DNA of 64,000 bases from Romanomermis culicivorax (Eukaryota; Nematoda; Enoplea; Mermithida; Mermithidae): assembly GCA_963922205.1 (NCBI GenBank), contig CAWUHX010000022.1, forward strand, positions 1,801,752 through 1,865,751, in the 5' to 3' direction. Both the position numbers and the translations under genes were made by a program. The notes beneath the pieces are model-generated. The model saw only the letters and a list, made by a program, of their open reading frames with translations. It did no database searches and was not told the DNA's origin. Shown here one piece after another: positions 1 to 13,100 of this stretch (position 1 is the stretch's first letter; each line of letters begins with the position of its first letter).

Positions 1-293
1 GAATTGGTAAATGGGGTAGTTGTTCCGATTTCTTAGCTTGAGCATAAGTATTGATTCGCGCGATAAAACCGCATGGCTACAGGCGACTCTTTTGACAATA
101 TATCAGATAAGTGCATACAACGCCAATCCCTATCGTACACGTGATTTGAAAGAAGGCTCGTGTTTCTCATACATGCAAAATTTTCAAATATGGTGGGGTT
201 TGAGGAAAAGACTGTCTCTATGACGTGCAATTTGTTGTCTATTAATGCATGAATTATTGTGAAAATATTTGAATCATAGATTTCGTTTAACAG

Positions 294-511
294 GTGACCA
301 GCTCGACAGTCAAGTTTCTAAACCATATGAGTTCACTTCGTGGAATAGACGATTCTTCAATTCGAATGATGTCAGACGCTTCAAGCACTTACCGAATAAG
401 ACGTTTTGCTTGGATTGGTTCACGGTTTATTATATTTTCGCCGTTTTATGCATTCTTAGTTCACTGATATTGTCTTTTGTTTGTAGATCCAGTATTACAA
501 TACGGAAATAA
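294..511 (+). CDS. Possible last exon of a membrane protein (partial gene, runs in from left edge)
   Basis: An open frame follows a good 3' splice site (pyrimidine-rich stretch ending in CAG at 291-293) and ends at TAA 509-511. An AATAAA (507-512) overlaps the stop. The predicted peptide (about 72 residues) is polar at first, then has one strongly hydrophobic segment near the C-terminus (about 22 residues starting WFTVYYIFAV) and a short basic tail ending ITIRK, as in a tail-anchored or last-helix topology. The exon enters with one base carried over. Upstream, 60-210 (+) is open and could be the previous exon, but I see no convincing donor. I do not recognise the family. It could be a chance ORF; the splice site, membrane segment and poly(A) signal together make me favour a real terminal exon weakly. 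Confidence 0.35.
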
Positions 512-2539
512 ATTAAACTGTTAATGCGAACTCACTCCGTTCTATTGAAAAGATCTATATGAAATTACGGCGCCTCATTTGTGAAAAATTCGCTCAGTTC
601 AAGATCATTTGACTCTCTGGAACAACGTGGACATACATAATCCTTTGAAACAATTCTGCTCTTACTACGATCAATCATAAAAGATGATAAAATCATTTGA
701 TATGAAAAAGAAATCAATAGAAATTTTTTGCGAAAATGAACTCTTGGATTCTTTCGACAGTAAGCTTTTATGGTCTAACTATTCAAAAAAACAGTGGAGC
801 ATTTTGATTTCATAGATATCTAGTCTGTTTTTTTTCGAATGCTTGCAACGCGAAAATGCTTAAAGTAAGTACGTTTGCATAATTTCGTGTCGAGATAGCA
901 TCATTGTTGACTGTATGTTAGGAATCGATTAACCAGCGGCGGTAAACTGTGACTAAACTAAACTCGATTACTCTTTTGAAAATTATTTCCGTCCGGTGTG
1001 AGAAATGTCCAAAAAAATTCGCACGGCTAAAAAACTATTTACTCTGCGCAGAAAAGCTAAACAGATGACCAGCACTTTGGCACGATGCGCCGGATTTTGA
1101 GATTTCAACTTTCCACAACACACCAATTGTATCACGATCTTAAAGGCCCTGTCATACTTCGCCGCGCGGTACCGCACGGCACCGCGTGGCGCCGGTTGTC
1201 CTATTCATACTAACAGGCGGCGCCGCGCGGTGCTCTTCTCAAAAAATGTGTGTTGGTTTAGTTGAAACCTGATGGGGCGCAGCGCGGCGCCGCAAAAATT
1301 ACAAAAACCTATTCATACTTCAAAGGCGGTACCGCGCGGTGAAGTATGACAGGGCCTTAACTCCCAAATTTTTTTCATTAAATGAGGACCATGTGCAAAC
1401 ATTTTCTTCTCATAGTCCAACTTTTTTTCCTAAAGAATAGCCTTCAATTCCGACAAAGTTTAATTGCCGCGTTATTTCCTGTAATACAGTATAGTGTGCG
1501 CATACGCGGTAATTAAACAAGCAATGTATACTTCATTTCATCTTTTTCGGTTACAAGCATTTGAGAAAAAACAGACTATAGTTCGGGAGTAAAACTCATC
1601 TGTAAAAAATTTAGTCGTATTAGAATTGATAATTAAAAAAATTTACCTGAACATCAATTAGAACGCAGCAAAAAGGTTTTCACATCTTAACATGTCAGAA
1701 TAAAATGAGGAAAGTTTAGTGATGAGATATTAATAGAATTGGTGACTAGAATTACAGAATTTAATTGCAATTCTACGAAACTTCAAAAAAGCTAGAGCGA
1801 ATCTCTTCCTGCCATCTATAATCAAATCAATCTGCACAATGGCCATAGGTGTTTACCATTTTGATAAAACGTCTGTATTTTGTGCTGAGCCTCCAGCACG
1901 TGGTCTGTTTAGAGATTATTTTTGTAAAAACGTGATAAATTTTTATCATGGCGATAACAGGTACATCACACGTAACGGTAGTGCTGCAATGGTGGTAGAG
2001 TTTTTGGTTTTTGGATACAAAATTTTTTCAGCAATGACTTTTACCATTTTTCTACGGTTCCTGCGGTCATTTTGCTTAGGAGGTGGAGATAAACAGTGCT
2101 CAACTATGAATGTTCTTTGACGGCCTCATCTGATCTCTTCGAGACAAACTCTCAGCCAGAGATAATTTTCTTGTTAATTTTTACAGTATGCTCGATCACA
2201 AAATCTCTAATACTCAATATTAGCTTGCACAAAATACGAAAAATGTAAGGTACACTGGTTTGTTATTGACATTTCTCGAAAAAAGTTGAACCATGGTTTT
2301 CCATTCCATGCTTTTTATCAACTTACGCGGCGAAGCCCTATCACTTTCAAAATTTATATATACTAGTTTATTCTGCTTACAAATTATTTCCAATCCACTA
2401 TTTGTTTAGGCTTTTAGCGAACTTAAATTCCTTTACTTTAGTTTTCCGTGAAATTTAGAAATTCGTATTAGCGAGCATTCAAATCCTTCGATCACTATTC
2501 CCTTTCCAAGTATATGCATGACCAGCCTATTTGTTTAGA
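512..2539. other. Intergenic stretch upstream of the aquaporin gene
   Basis: No convincing coding exon was seen. It contains the TTAA-flanked GC-rich MITE at 1140-1360 and pieces of the dispersed family whose ends read ACAGACTATAG (about 820-850 and 1555-1580). The open frame at 1839-2120 has no splice or compositional support and is left uncalled. The promoter or any 5' UTR exon of the aquaporin gene would lie here, but I cannot point to a TATA box. Confidence 0.5.
1140..1360. mobile_element. TTAA-flanked GC-rich MITE, copy 1
   Basis: Terminal inverted repeats begin AGGCCCTGTCATACTTC at the left and end GAAGTATGACAGGGCC at the right, each flanked by TTAA (1140-1143 and 1357-1360). Inside each end is a run of overlapping palindromes of the CCGCGCGG/GGCGCC type in otherwise AT-rich DNA. 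Two more copies lie at 31744-32027 and 39503-39710. A TTAA target duplication is typical of piggyBac-superfamily elements, so a piggyBac-like non-autonomous element is the likeliest class; no transposase is present. Confidence 0.85.
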
Positions 2540-5500
2540 ATGACGAAAAAAGTGAAACTGCTGCGAGAATTATCCGCTGAATTCATAGCCACTGCTTTCA
2601 TGCTGGTGAGTTTTGAAAAATGTATAGAATTTTAACAAACAATACACGTCAAATTTTCAAAAAATGAATGCTCTTCGTTCTGGTTGGTTACGTTTTCTCG
2701 AAGCACTCTAGAAAAGAATCGAAGCATTTCTGATCAAACCCTACTTTTAAGGCGCTTGGTTCAGGGAGTTGCTGCGCAGCCCGGTTGAGCTTTGGACAAG
2801 CCGGAAATACCTTCACCATAGTGGTCGGCTGGGGCTTTGCGGTCTTATTCGCGGTTCTCATATCCGGAGGTATTTCAGGTAAAAATAATTTTTGCACTTT
2901 TTGTTCTACGACGAGCTCAATGCTTTGAAAGTGGAATTTTTCATACAATCAATGGTTTGGAGTGTACACAAATTTGCATCCGTATAAATTATACGTATGT
3001 GGTTGTGGCCTGAAGTGAACAAAATGTGACACAGAACGTGATTCCCGAGTTGCAAACATTTGAGAAAAAGCTATACGCATTCTTTATCGTCGTTCCCGCT
3101 TTGCAGAATTCTCGGGGAAAAAATTTGCGAGTATATCATGCATTACATTTTGAACGGTCAGGTGACTCGCCTGACGAAATTACAGTTTTAAGTTTTTAGT
3201 TTTAAATTTTTAGTTTTAAGTTTTAAGTTTTAAGTTTCATGGTTTTTAAGGGTTTTAAGTTTTAAGTTTAATGGTTTTTAAGGGTTTTAAGTTTTAAGTT
3301 TAAAGGTTTTAAGATTTTAAGGTTTTAAGGTTTTAAGTTTTAAGGGATGTTGGTCGGCAAAACATGAAAAAGCAAAGTATGAAGCGGCGCATTCTGCAAT
3401 CCTACAAGTGAAAAGATTTTTCAGGATGTTTGATCACCAAATGAAATTTTCAAGGCTTTTTGGAGTCTTACTGATATAAACGGATAGTCCCATTTATTCA
3501 TAGGTGGTCATTTAAATCCCGCCGTTTCATTCTCATTTGCTGTCGCTGGCGGTTTTCCGTGGTCAAAATTTTTCCTCTACAGTATCGCTCAAATTTTGGG
3601 TGCATTTTTCGGCTCCGCTTTGACGTGGATAATTTATTACGGTATGTTAAATGATGTGCATAAATAAAGTGTACTTCATGAACTGCAAAATTCCAATTAT
3701 GTCGATCACTTCAGATGCTTTGAACACATTTGACGGTGGTCATAGAAACCTGTTGGGTCAAAATGGCACTGCGGACATGTTCGCCACTTATCCGCAGTCG
3801 TTTTTGAGCACAAGCAACGGTTTAGCCAATGAGGTAACGGTTCAGAGAACAGTAAAGACATCAGCAAGAGAGAAAAAACTACTGAGAGTGAAACTCTGCT
3901 TTTCTATACCCTATTTATTTTGAAATGAGAGATACAGCGAATCAATGAAAGTAATCACGAAAAAATCCTAAGCTGATTAGTGTAGGCAATAAGAAAAATT
4001 TTCTCGTCATCAACCTGCAAACTATAAACTGATTAGAGTCCGCGATCGAAAATATATGACTGTTTTCCTACTATTCGAAAATCGAAATTTTTCAAATCGA
4101 TATTCAAGTGAGCTTATTTTCGATTCTTCCTTAAGACTGATCGGAGTGGACAATCGGTTTTTTGAAGATCACAAGGCTGCAATGAATTTTAAAAAATTTC
4201 AGGATTGTCGTGTTTATGTTCCGAACAATTCAGTTGAGAAATACAGAATAGTAAAACATACTAGCAAAGCCTACCATATATTCGGTTGAGTAAAAGATAG
4301 AGAGACACGGTTTTCGCAAACAAAAGCCAATGAAGTCTTCATCAAGTTGCTGAAGTTTCATGGAATTTTCTAGTGTTACAGAATTTCATCATCAGTTATT
4401 TTATAAAAATGGGAAAACTTTTCACCAAATGAGAATTTTTGTCTTTCAAAAAGTATGTGCAAATGCTATCCCTTACTTCAAGCAGATGTTACTTCTGCTT
4501 GTCAGTGCAAAGATCTTGAATTATTAGACTAATTATTATTAGTGTGCAATCCTATTTGTCATCACACAGTGTGAACTTCGGGGCAAAGATGTCTAATAAG
4601 GAAAACTTTCACGGTACCGATACCAGTTATTTTTTAGGAGCTCAACATGCGTCCTCTGATCGGCCACTTTCACCCGAAAAGTTTTGGTCAATTAGACTCT
4701 ACAAAGTACACATTGACTTGGGTGTGTTGGGGAGCTTTGACGTCACCCAGAAATAATCTGACATTCCTCGGTATTTGATCCATCCAAAAAGGGATTTATC
4801 AAGAAGAGTAATGTTTTTAATCCAAAAATTCAGCAAATTGATTTAAGACGTATTTATGGTGCGTCTGCATTTTTGAAGGAGTTGAGAACGGTAGTTGAGA
4901 GTACTAAAATTTTCGTTACTCTTGATGTCAGTACAAAAGAAAATTTTAGATTCCAACCAATGGGATACACACTATCGAGCACACATCGGCAGCAAGGAAG
5001 ATTGGGGCAGGTCGATCAAATTTTTGACAATAATTTGGCCAAAAATAAAAGTACCCTACTTATATTCATATTTTTGAATTGATCTCAACGAGGTCTATCG
5101 ATTGATTCCGGACGAAAAAGTTTTTTTAATCCTGAGAAGTAATTATTTGGGATAAGATCAAATACCTATCTGGGTGAGTTTGAAGATATTCTATGTGAGG
5201 TCAATTTAAAATACCCGAAATCCCCATGATTTTTGGGCACCACGAAAATTAATTCATAGTCCCATCCATTCGCATCTTTCCGATGAGATAAATTTTCTTA
5301 CTTGTAAGGACGTTTGGAAAAAGGAACAGCGATATAAATTACGAAGATCAGCTTCTTAATTGTAGATATTCGCCACATGCTTACTCATGATGTGCGTTAT
5401 GGCCATTATCGACAAAGAGAACATGGCCCTGCCAACGTACCTCTTGCCACTGATGGTCGGATTGACAATAATCTTGATCAACTGTAGTTTTTGTTACAAC

Positions 5501-6743
5501 AGCGGGTGTGCTATGAACCCGGCCAGGGATTTCGGTCCCAGATTATTCACCGCCGTTGCCGGCTGGGGTTTAGAGCCTTTTAGGTATGATCATTCTAATT
5601 TAAAACCAATTCTGAAGTGAAAAAATCATCAGATTTTTGTCGCCGATTGTCGCCGATGTCCTCGGAATTTCATCGGCGACTTTTCCCGATTTTACCAATT
5701 CAGAAGTGAAAAAATCCTGAGATTTTAGTCGCCGACAGTCGGCGACAATCGGATTTTAATCCACGGAATCAGGGATGAAATTCGGGAAATAGAACACTGT
5801 GCTATTTTTCAAGACTGTCGCCGATTTTTTACATGGGAAGACAAAACATCAGAAGGTTATTTTTAGCCTTGCCTAAACAATATAAAACCTAAGAAAGATC
5901 CAGTGTGCTTGTTTACAGAATCCACGTGTGTGGGAAGAAAATTTTGTGTGGTTATTTTCAGGTGCAACCTCATTTTGTTTTCTGTGAGAGATGTCTATAT
6001 TCTTCTCCAAAAATGTTGTTTTTTTATTGCGTCCCTACGCTATTCCCCAGACATCCATTTTCCCCAATTTCCCGCGTCCCCGAAAGTCCCAATTCCCCAA
6101 ATGAATAAAATTCCCGTTTTCCGAACAATTCATTAGTTCTTATTACCCGAAGGTCCCGATTCCCCGAATACTGGATAGAATAACATTCTCGATTTTCCGA
6201 ATAATTAATAAAATTTTATGAATCGGCGACTGTCGCCGATTCTGCCGATTCATTCCTTAAAATCACCGAATGTCGCCGATAGTCGCCGATTAGATCCTAA
6301 AAGTCGGCGGCAATCGACGGCAGTCGGCGATTTCACTTCTGAATAGGACTTTAGACTATATTCAAACACTGCAATAACTTTCCAGTCAATGAAATATAGT
6401 ACTCATAATGGACTTCTGAAGAAAGTCCAAAGTTCTAATCCAAAGGAATAATTCTTGAATAGTTTTTACGATCCAACAAAGGACTTTTAATACCGTGACA
6501 TTAATTTTGTCGTTGTCAAAAACCAATCTCTCTAATGTTCTTTCCTTTAGTTTTCGAAATTGGAATTGGTTCTGGGTCCCCATTATTGGGCCTTTGATCG
6601 GCGGCCCAATTGGTACATACGTCTATAAATTTTGTATCGGATTTTGTTTCTATAACAATGAACGGGTTGATAGCACTTCTCCTTCATCGAGAAAAATGCA
6701 AGAAAACGGGACCGAATTGGTCGACAAATGTACAGTATGTTAA
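2540..6743 (+). CDS. Aquaglyceroporin (MIP family water/glycerol channel), six exons
   Basis: Predicted exons are 2540-2605, 2752-2878, 3504-3641, 3715-3833, 5366-5583 and 6551-6743. All junctions are GT..AG and phase-compatible, giving 286 aa. It is a six-helix plasma-membrane channel. The first NPA box is GHLNPAVSF (N69-A71) and the second is CAMNPARDFGPR (N201-A203) with Asp205 after the selectivity-filter Arg204. That Asp, the long loop C beginning DALNTFDGG, and helix 6 starting FWVPIIGPLIGG are signatures of glycerol-conducting members (AQP3/7/9 type), not water-only channels. The start is the first in-frame ATG, just after a possible acceptor, so a non-coding first exon is possible. 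The final exon may end at TAA 6741-6743, or splice at 6733 to a short exon ending in VCSRN near 6790; both give a full channel. Intron 5 holds a MITE. The gene is convergent with the M13 peptidase. Confidence 0.95.
3180..3345. repeat. Simple tandem repeat, TTTTAAG-type, in aquaporin intron 2
   Basis: About 20 imperfect units of 7-9 bases (GTTTTAAG, GGTTTTTAAGG) run head to tail. It lies between exons 2 and 3 of the aquaporin gene and has no coding content. Confidence 0.8.
5609..6346. repeat. Inverted-repeat element with GTCGCCGA ends in aquaporin intron 5
   Basis: The left end reads CTGAAGTGAAAAAATC followed by repeated GTCGCCGAT. The right end reads TCGGCGATTTCACTTCTGAA, the inverse. Several direct and inverted copies of the 9-mer GTCGCCGAT lie within 150 bp of each end (5636-5830 and 6220-6340). 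The middle holds imperfect repeats of CCCGATTCCCCGAA (6040-6190). The size is about 0.74 kb and there is no coding capacity, so it is probably a non-autonomous DNA transposon. Exact borders are uncertain. Confidence 0.65.
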
Positions 6744-6914
6744 TTTTTTGGCATTGCTCGAAAATTTGACATTTTCTACGAAAATTTCCAGGTTTGTTCG
6801 AGAAACTAATCGATAAGACATGCTGATTATTGTGACTATGGGTTATTGTAATGAATATCAGTGGTTTTTTTTGTAACGCCTTTTGAATAAGATGCTACGG
6901 CTAACTTTTTCAGA

Positions 6915-6920
6915 AATAAA
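6915..6920 (+). terminator. Poly(A) signal AATAAA, aquaporin gene
   Basis: A canonical hexamer lies 172 bp after the aquaporin stop, in the 388-bp gap before the converging peptidase gene. Confidence 0.5.
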
Positions 6921-7131
6921 ATACATTGACGTCAGCAAAATACATACTGAGTTCTCAGAGATGTGATTCAATCAGCATCTTGCCGGCGCCAGTCCGAGGA
7001 TTTCTTGCTTTTGTCCAATTTTCCATCTTCAAAATAGTCACTTTTGCGTTCATAGAAATTAGTGTAGTGCAGAAAACGGAATATTACTGTACATGAATAT
7101 TTCTGCTATATAAAAAATTTCCTATTCGTGT

Positions 7132-10100
7132 TCAAACCGATTCTTCTATACCGTCGCCCCAAATTGAGCAGATTTTCATCGGGGCCAAGGTCGACGAACC
7201 CAATTGGCAGCGGAATTCTTTAGCGAAGATGGGAAAATTTTTCATCGAAACGTCGACCCGGGCCTGGCGGGGGGCATGGGCGTCGGCGGTCCAAAAATGC
7301 GTCAAAACATCGTCGCCTTGGCCGCACCACATGTGGCCGGCGGCCAGGAAAAACAGTTTGTCGTTGGTGACATTGTTTTTGAAATGGAAGGCCGAAGAGG
7401 AGTTTCTGCCTGATACAAAAAATAGAAGAGATCGGAAATTGGAAAAATGAAAAATCAGTTCTGAAGTCCCGTAAAGTCTTGCTTGAAAACTGATACGAGC
7501 ATTATGCTGATTGTTGGTTTCCCTGTGCTATACTAAACTCTGACGCAAGAGATGATTACGACCATTCGAAAATTATCCACATTAACATGTTCCTTTCGGC
7601 TACTGAAATTCATTTTGAAATGATCGATTCAGCGGGCGAAGTTTCGACAAGTGCAGCCTTACTAGAGATCAGGAAATCAATTTCGACAATCTTGAAATGA
7701 TTGAAAAGCGTGATCATCAAGGACCTTGTATCATAAAGGGAAAACCTTAATGATTAGAGTCATCGCGTTTCATAATTTTGAATAAAAGTTTGGCTGCGAC
7801 TTCGCTGCATCGATCCTTCCAAAATGAATGGAGTATATCATCCGTTTTCATTTACACAGAACTGTTAACGCAAAATTTTTCACTGGAAAAAATTGTTAGA
7901 GGTCATGCCAGTATGCCCTCAAATTTCCAGTCCTATGTGATTTATTTTTTATCAGCAAATCGTGAAAATCTAAAATACTACTTGCTTTCCACATTCATTA
8001 TTTAGAAGAAATTCAAGAAAAACAGATTATAGTTACTTGGATTTACATTCTAATACATCGACAACACAACGTGCCCTCCTGCAAAAATAATGAATTCAAA
8101 TACGGTTTTCTATCGGAAGAGCACCGGATGACGTTTGTTGAAGAAAGATAGATCTTTTCAAAGTATTTTTCGATAGATTGCTTCACAAGCACCAGAATAA
8201 GTCTGAAAACCGTAACTTATCAATCCTGAATTTTACAAAAATTAAAGATCTTACACGGTATAAAAACCACCGCTGGCATTTTGTCAACAATTCTTCATTC
8301 ATCATTTGTTGGTTTTAGTACGATGCGCTAATCGAACTCAAGACCTGTAGTTTATGCAATTTAATGTAGTGGGGTCAAATCTTATAGAATGTCAGACTTG
8401 ATATCTCTTCGAATGGACTGTCATGATTTTTCGGTTTCGGTTCAAAATTGAAAAATTCTATATCTCTGAAAAAGTGCATTGGTGGTTCTAAACGATGTAA
8501 TCTCGAGCTCAAAATAATTGTGTATAGTGAAGCCAGCTCCGGAAGCAGAATATAGGACGGGTCAAAAAGTTTTCCAATGGATTCACCGACTCATCTTCGC
8601 GGGCCTATCAAGGGACTATGAAGAATCGTGGCTCTCGAAAATTGTGCCTTTTGTAGCGAAATTGAAATATTGATGTGACTTAGAAAAAAGACATTGTTGA
8701 AAGAATAGATCTGAACGTCTGAAGGGCGTTCCTGATATGAACATGTCTCGGAACAAATTCAAGATCCGGCCGAAATAACCGTTTTTTAACCGATTAAATT
8801 GTTCAATCATCAGTTCAACACGTAACAAAGTGAGCGTCGATCCATAGGTCTCATCAGGATCTACTGTATGTACAAGTATCGTTTGAATTCTTGGGCCGTT
8901 ATTTTTGATAGAATTATGGGTCATCAATGTTTCCTTGGAATGGCGCACCCCGAATTTATTTGCTGCTCATGTAAATTCGGTAGCCATTTTCACAAGTATA
9001 ATACGCGTTCTCAAGCTTACAGCTAAAATTTTCTTCCGCTTCTCTGCCGCTTTGAACGAATTTGTAGGCCAAAAAAGCCAATTTCAGTCCTTCAACGTCG
9101 GCTATATTATCGTTAATGGTCTTTTTACCGCGGACGCAAGTTTTCGAATCTTTGTAGCAAAATTTACTGTACTGTTTTATTAGGCAGTGCTTTTTGTCGT
9201 GGAAAGTGTTCAACGTTTCGTCGCTCAGCCAACGACCACTTTTGGAACTCGTGGTGTCGCGGTCGTCAGCCGCCGACGCACTTTCGTTGATGTGGGCGGC
9301 GTCAAAGGCGTGCATCAGTTCGTGAGCCAAAATCCAGCCCAACGCGCCGTATTTGACAGCCGAAGGGTAGTCGACGTGGTAAAGCGGCGGAAGAGCGAAA
9401 CCAGCGCTCAGAGTGACGGTCAAAAATCTGAAAAATAAGTCATGTGGTGATCCTGTTGTCAATACAGCTTATGAAAGGCGAATCAATAATTGAGAATTAG
9501 CATTAAAATAGCCTTGGTCCTGAAGTGCTGTGACGGCCTGAGCCCTTAAATACTCGGGCACCCAAGACAGAATAACAAATGGTTTATTTTTTCCAGTGAC
9601 ATTCGCTGCGCAATAAAATGCGGGTCGGTGCCAGATCCGCTGCCTAGTGCACATCCGCTACCTAGTGCACAACCGCTACCTAGTGCACATCCCCTACCAT
9701 AGTCAGATCCGCTACCTAGTGCACATCCGCTACTTTCTGCTGAGGTATATAAGTAATACGTTACGTTCACTTTTTGCGTTGAATGACCTAGGCAGGATTT
9801 CATTATGGAAGAATGTATAGTATACATTTACAAATTACTAGGATCATTTAATTTTTTTACCAATTAGATGGCGCATGTATCGTGAAAATTTAAAATTTAA
9901 TTCGTCAAAAATTGGGAAATATGCGGTTGCAACCGATGCGACTCAAAATTTTTAATTTGCCCTGTATTTTCAGAAGTAAATGCAAGAAATTTTGTTCTGC
10001 CAAATGCGTGCCACATACCCCGGTGAGATGCAGTGGTTTGTTGCTCTAAACCCAAAGTTATCCCAATAATTTTCGATAGAAATGGGATAATTGCCATGGA

Positions 10101-13100
10101 TTCAAGTTTGCTGAAAATATTCAGTCCTTGGTCTACTCGGGAGGTATATTCAACAATAGTTCTTTTTGAATTTTGAACTCAAAATGATAAAATATTTGAA
10201 AAAAATTAAAAAACAAAACAAAAACGATTATTTCATCACCCGGATTGGTACAGATAAAGAATGAAAAACGTCCGTCAAGACTGGTTGTTCTGTCACTCGA
10301 GGTGCTTGTGTGGTCACTTTGCTATGTAAATAAGAATTTTTCACGCATTAGAATGTGGCTGTGTGGGCATTTTTATGATTTTATTACGTATCTTTACTCA
10401 TTAGTGACATCTTCAGGAAGACTCCCTGTAGTATATTACGTTTTTTAACCATTCTTGCGGTTCCATAAAAGTGGCAAACAAAATATTTTTTACCACGCAG
10501 AACGACTACCGTATTCCATTTTCTTTTATTCTTTTGTCTTCGGAAAACCCTTATGAGAACAATAGCAAAACCTTTTTCACATTTTTTGCTGTCTAGTAGC
10601 GGATCTGACTATGGTAGCGGATGTGCACTAGGTAGCGGTCGTGCACTAGGTAGCGGATGTGCACTAGGTAACGGATGTGCAGTAGGTAGCGGATCTGCTA
10701 CCCAATCATAAAATGCTCATGCAAATAATAACTAGTTTATTAGAAAATGTCTCGATGGGGGCAGAAAAAAGAATAAACTTTTTGGATAGTTGCCAAGCTA
10801 GAAAAAAGAGTGGATTAAATTTTTGAGAACTTGGGTTAAAGTTTGGGAGATCCACTTTTGTAATATTGGATTTTCATTCTTTCTTATTAAAAAATTTTTC
10901 ATGTCTGAGGCAAGCTAATGGTTGACTTCACTCAAATGTGGAGAAATGCTAAACCAATAGCAATATAGCATTGTAAGTCCTGACTGATCCTAACCTATGC
11001 CTCTAACTCTAGCTGAAAAATAGTGAGGGATTGGCATATTATATTCATTTTGTTTTTTTCAACTTATGCATAAGATTGAAAGAGCGTAATTAGGCACTAT
11101 AAAAACTGGGTTAGTTGCACTAACCCAATCTGGGAATAATCTGAATGTCTGGATTAAAATGCTAATCCTCAGTCGTGCTTCACACTGGGTACCCAGGTAT
11201 TTTGGGTCCTGGGTGCTACGTAGGTATTCAGGTGACCTGTTTACCCGAATTTCTCACAAGATATTGTATGGGTAAAACAATTATATACACCAATGTTTAA
11301 ATACTTACTATAGCGCTCAGATAAGGAATGCAAAATACCTGAGTAATGTGAGCACTGTAAAGACATTAATCCTCATTTTCAAGATTATTTTCTTTCAAAA
11401 CTTGCAATCCTCACAGCCAATACTAAGGTTTAAGCCCAGGTTCAGGAATTGCAGTTTAGAAATAAAAATATTTGAGAAAATAGCGCGACCCAACAGCTCG
11501 AGATGTGGATAATCCTGATAACATCGAGATTATAGTAAACACTTGGTATCATTGACATGTTAGTGCAACAGCTGATACCGAGGTGGTTCTTTTTTGTTCG
11601 AAATCATCTTTGAGTTAGATGTTGAACCTTTAGTAGATATGGGCCCTGGTTACAGTCATCGCGCACTAACTGCAAACAGGGCAACAAGATAAAGCATACA
11701 CAAATGCCCTTAAAAAGTTTTTGATTCAGCCATGTACATACTACTTCGACACAATTATCATCGCCGAACTTTATGTCTCTAAATAGATGTATGTTTGATT
11801 TTACATGAATCAAAATTGTATCAGGCGCCCACATATGAAACACTGTTCACTAATTACTCATCTCTATCTCTGTTAATGTGATGGACAAACTTGCTCTGCT
11901 CTATGCCATAAAATCTTTATGTGTTATAGTCATTTTTGATCAACCTCTGCATTAAATTGTACGTCACATTAAACAAAAAGAATACATATAGTGCCTGTTG
12001 AATGAAAATGCAATTTATAAGGCAATGTTTCATGTCGCTCTTATTTCTGAATCACAGATTTTTTTCTCATCTGTACAATTTTAATGCTTGGCACACAACT
12101 GATATAGTTCTAAGAAGACTTCATGCTGTAGCTTTTTCATTAAAGATCATTAAAGAAATCTGAGTTGGATTTTATGCGTCTCCTGTTTAATTAACAGTAA
12201 ATTAAGTAGAATAGTTCAGTGCAGTTAGAAGCATACTTTTGTGAGGGTGATATGCGGGGTATGTACAATCAGAATTTTGAAATCGGAAGTCTTTTACTGT
12301 ATTAATAAACTTTTTAGTAAACTTTCTGGGATTTTTGTCTTAAAAAATTGGGGTCCACCCCTTCTGTGACCATTCTTCCCCCAAATTTCAGAGCTGCATA
12401 TGTATGGTTGGAAGTAGAGATGCATGCGAAGAATTTTCGAAGGGGAAGTTGAAGAGCAAAAAATGGATTTTAAAAAAATTTCAATTTTTGCCAATTCTTG
12501 TCAAAAAACCTGCTTTTTCCCATGTTTTTAGATATTTAAAAAGTCCAGGGTGTCAATTGACCTTTTTCAGAGGCCAGCCAGGGGTATCCAAAATCTCAAT
12601 GGAAGGGTTTGCTCCCCCACCCTATGCACATAAAGTGTTGGTAGGTATGCTGATGCATTCAGCTTCAGAATAACTATATTTTCCACATACATGAAGAATT
12701 TTTTAATGAGTAAAAATAAAAATCCAATATTACAAAAGTGATTTTTTCAAACTTTATCCAAATTTTCAAAAATCTAGTCCACTCTTTTCTCTAGCTAGGC
12801 ACTATCCAAGCAAGTATATTCTTCTTCTTTCTGTCCCATGTGGGGATTTTCTAATAAACTAGTTCACCTCTTTTTAGTGGGCCTTAGCCATGCATGAAAA
12901 CCTTCGTAGAAACACATTGAAGTTTCGAATTTGGCCATCTTCATATCAAAGAAACAATAAAAAACTTAAAGCTACGAATTATAAGTATAAGTACATACTA
13001 TAAGTATAAGTACAAGATGTGTAAGCTGCGTAGTATTTAGAACACGTTGTAAATAGAGTGTAAATTGACCATATCCATTTAATTCCCCACGGTCAAGAAC

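Noticed and set aside
3180..3345. Telomere-like repeat
   Set aside because: The TTTTAAG units are irregular in length and lie within an intron, unlike TTAGG or TTAGGG arrays.
8616..8948. 110-codon minus-strand ORF next to the M13 exon
   Set aside because: It lies inside the intron between two M13 exons whose phases match without it, and it shows no peptidase motif.
9546..9827. Minus-strand ORF with GCALGSG repeats
   Set aside because: It is the 19-bp tandem unit of the foldback arm read in one frame; it has no signal or start context and overlaps the element border.
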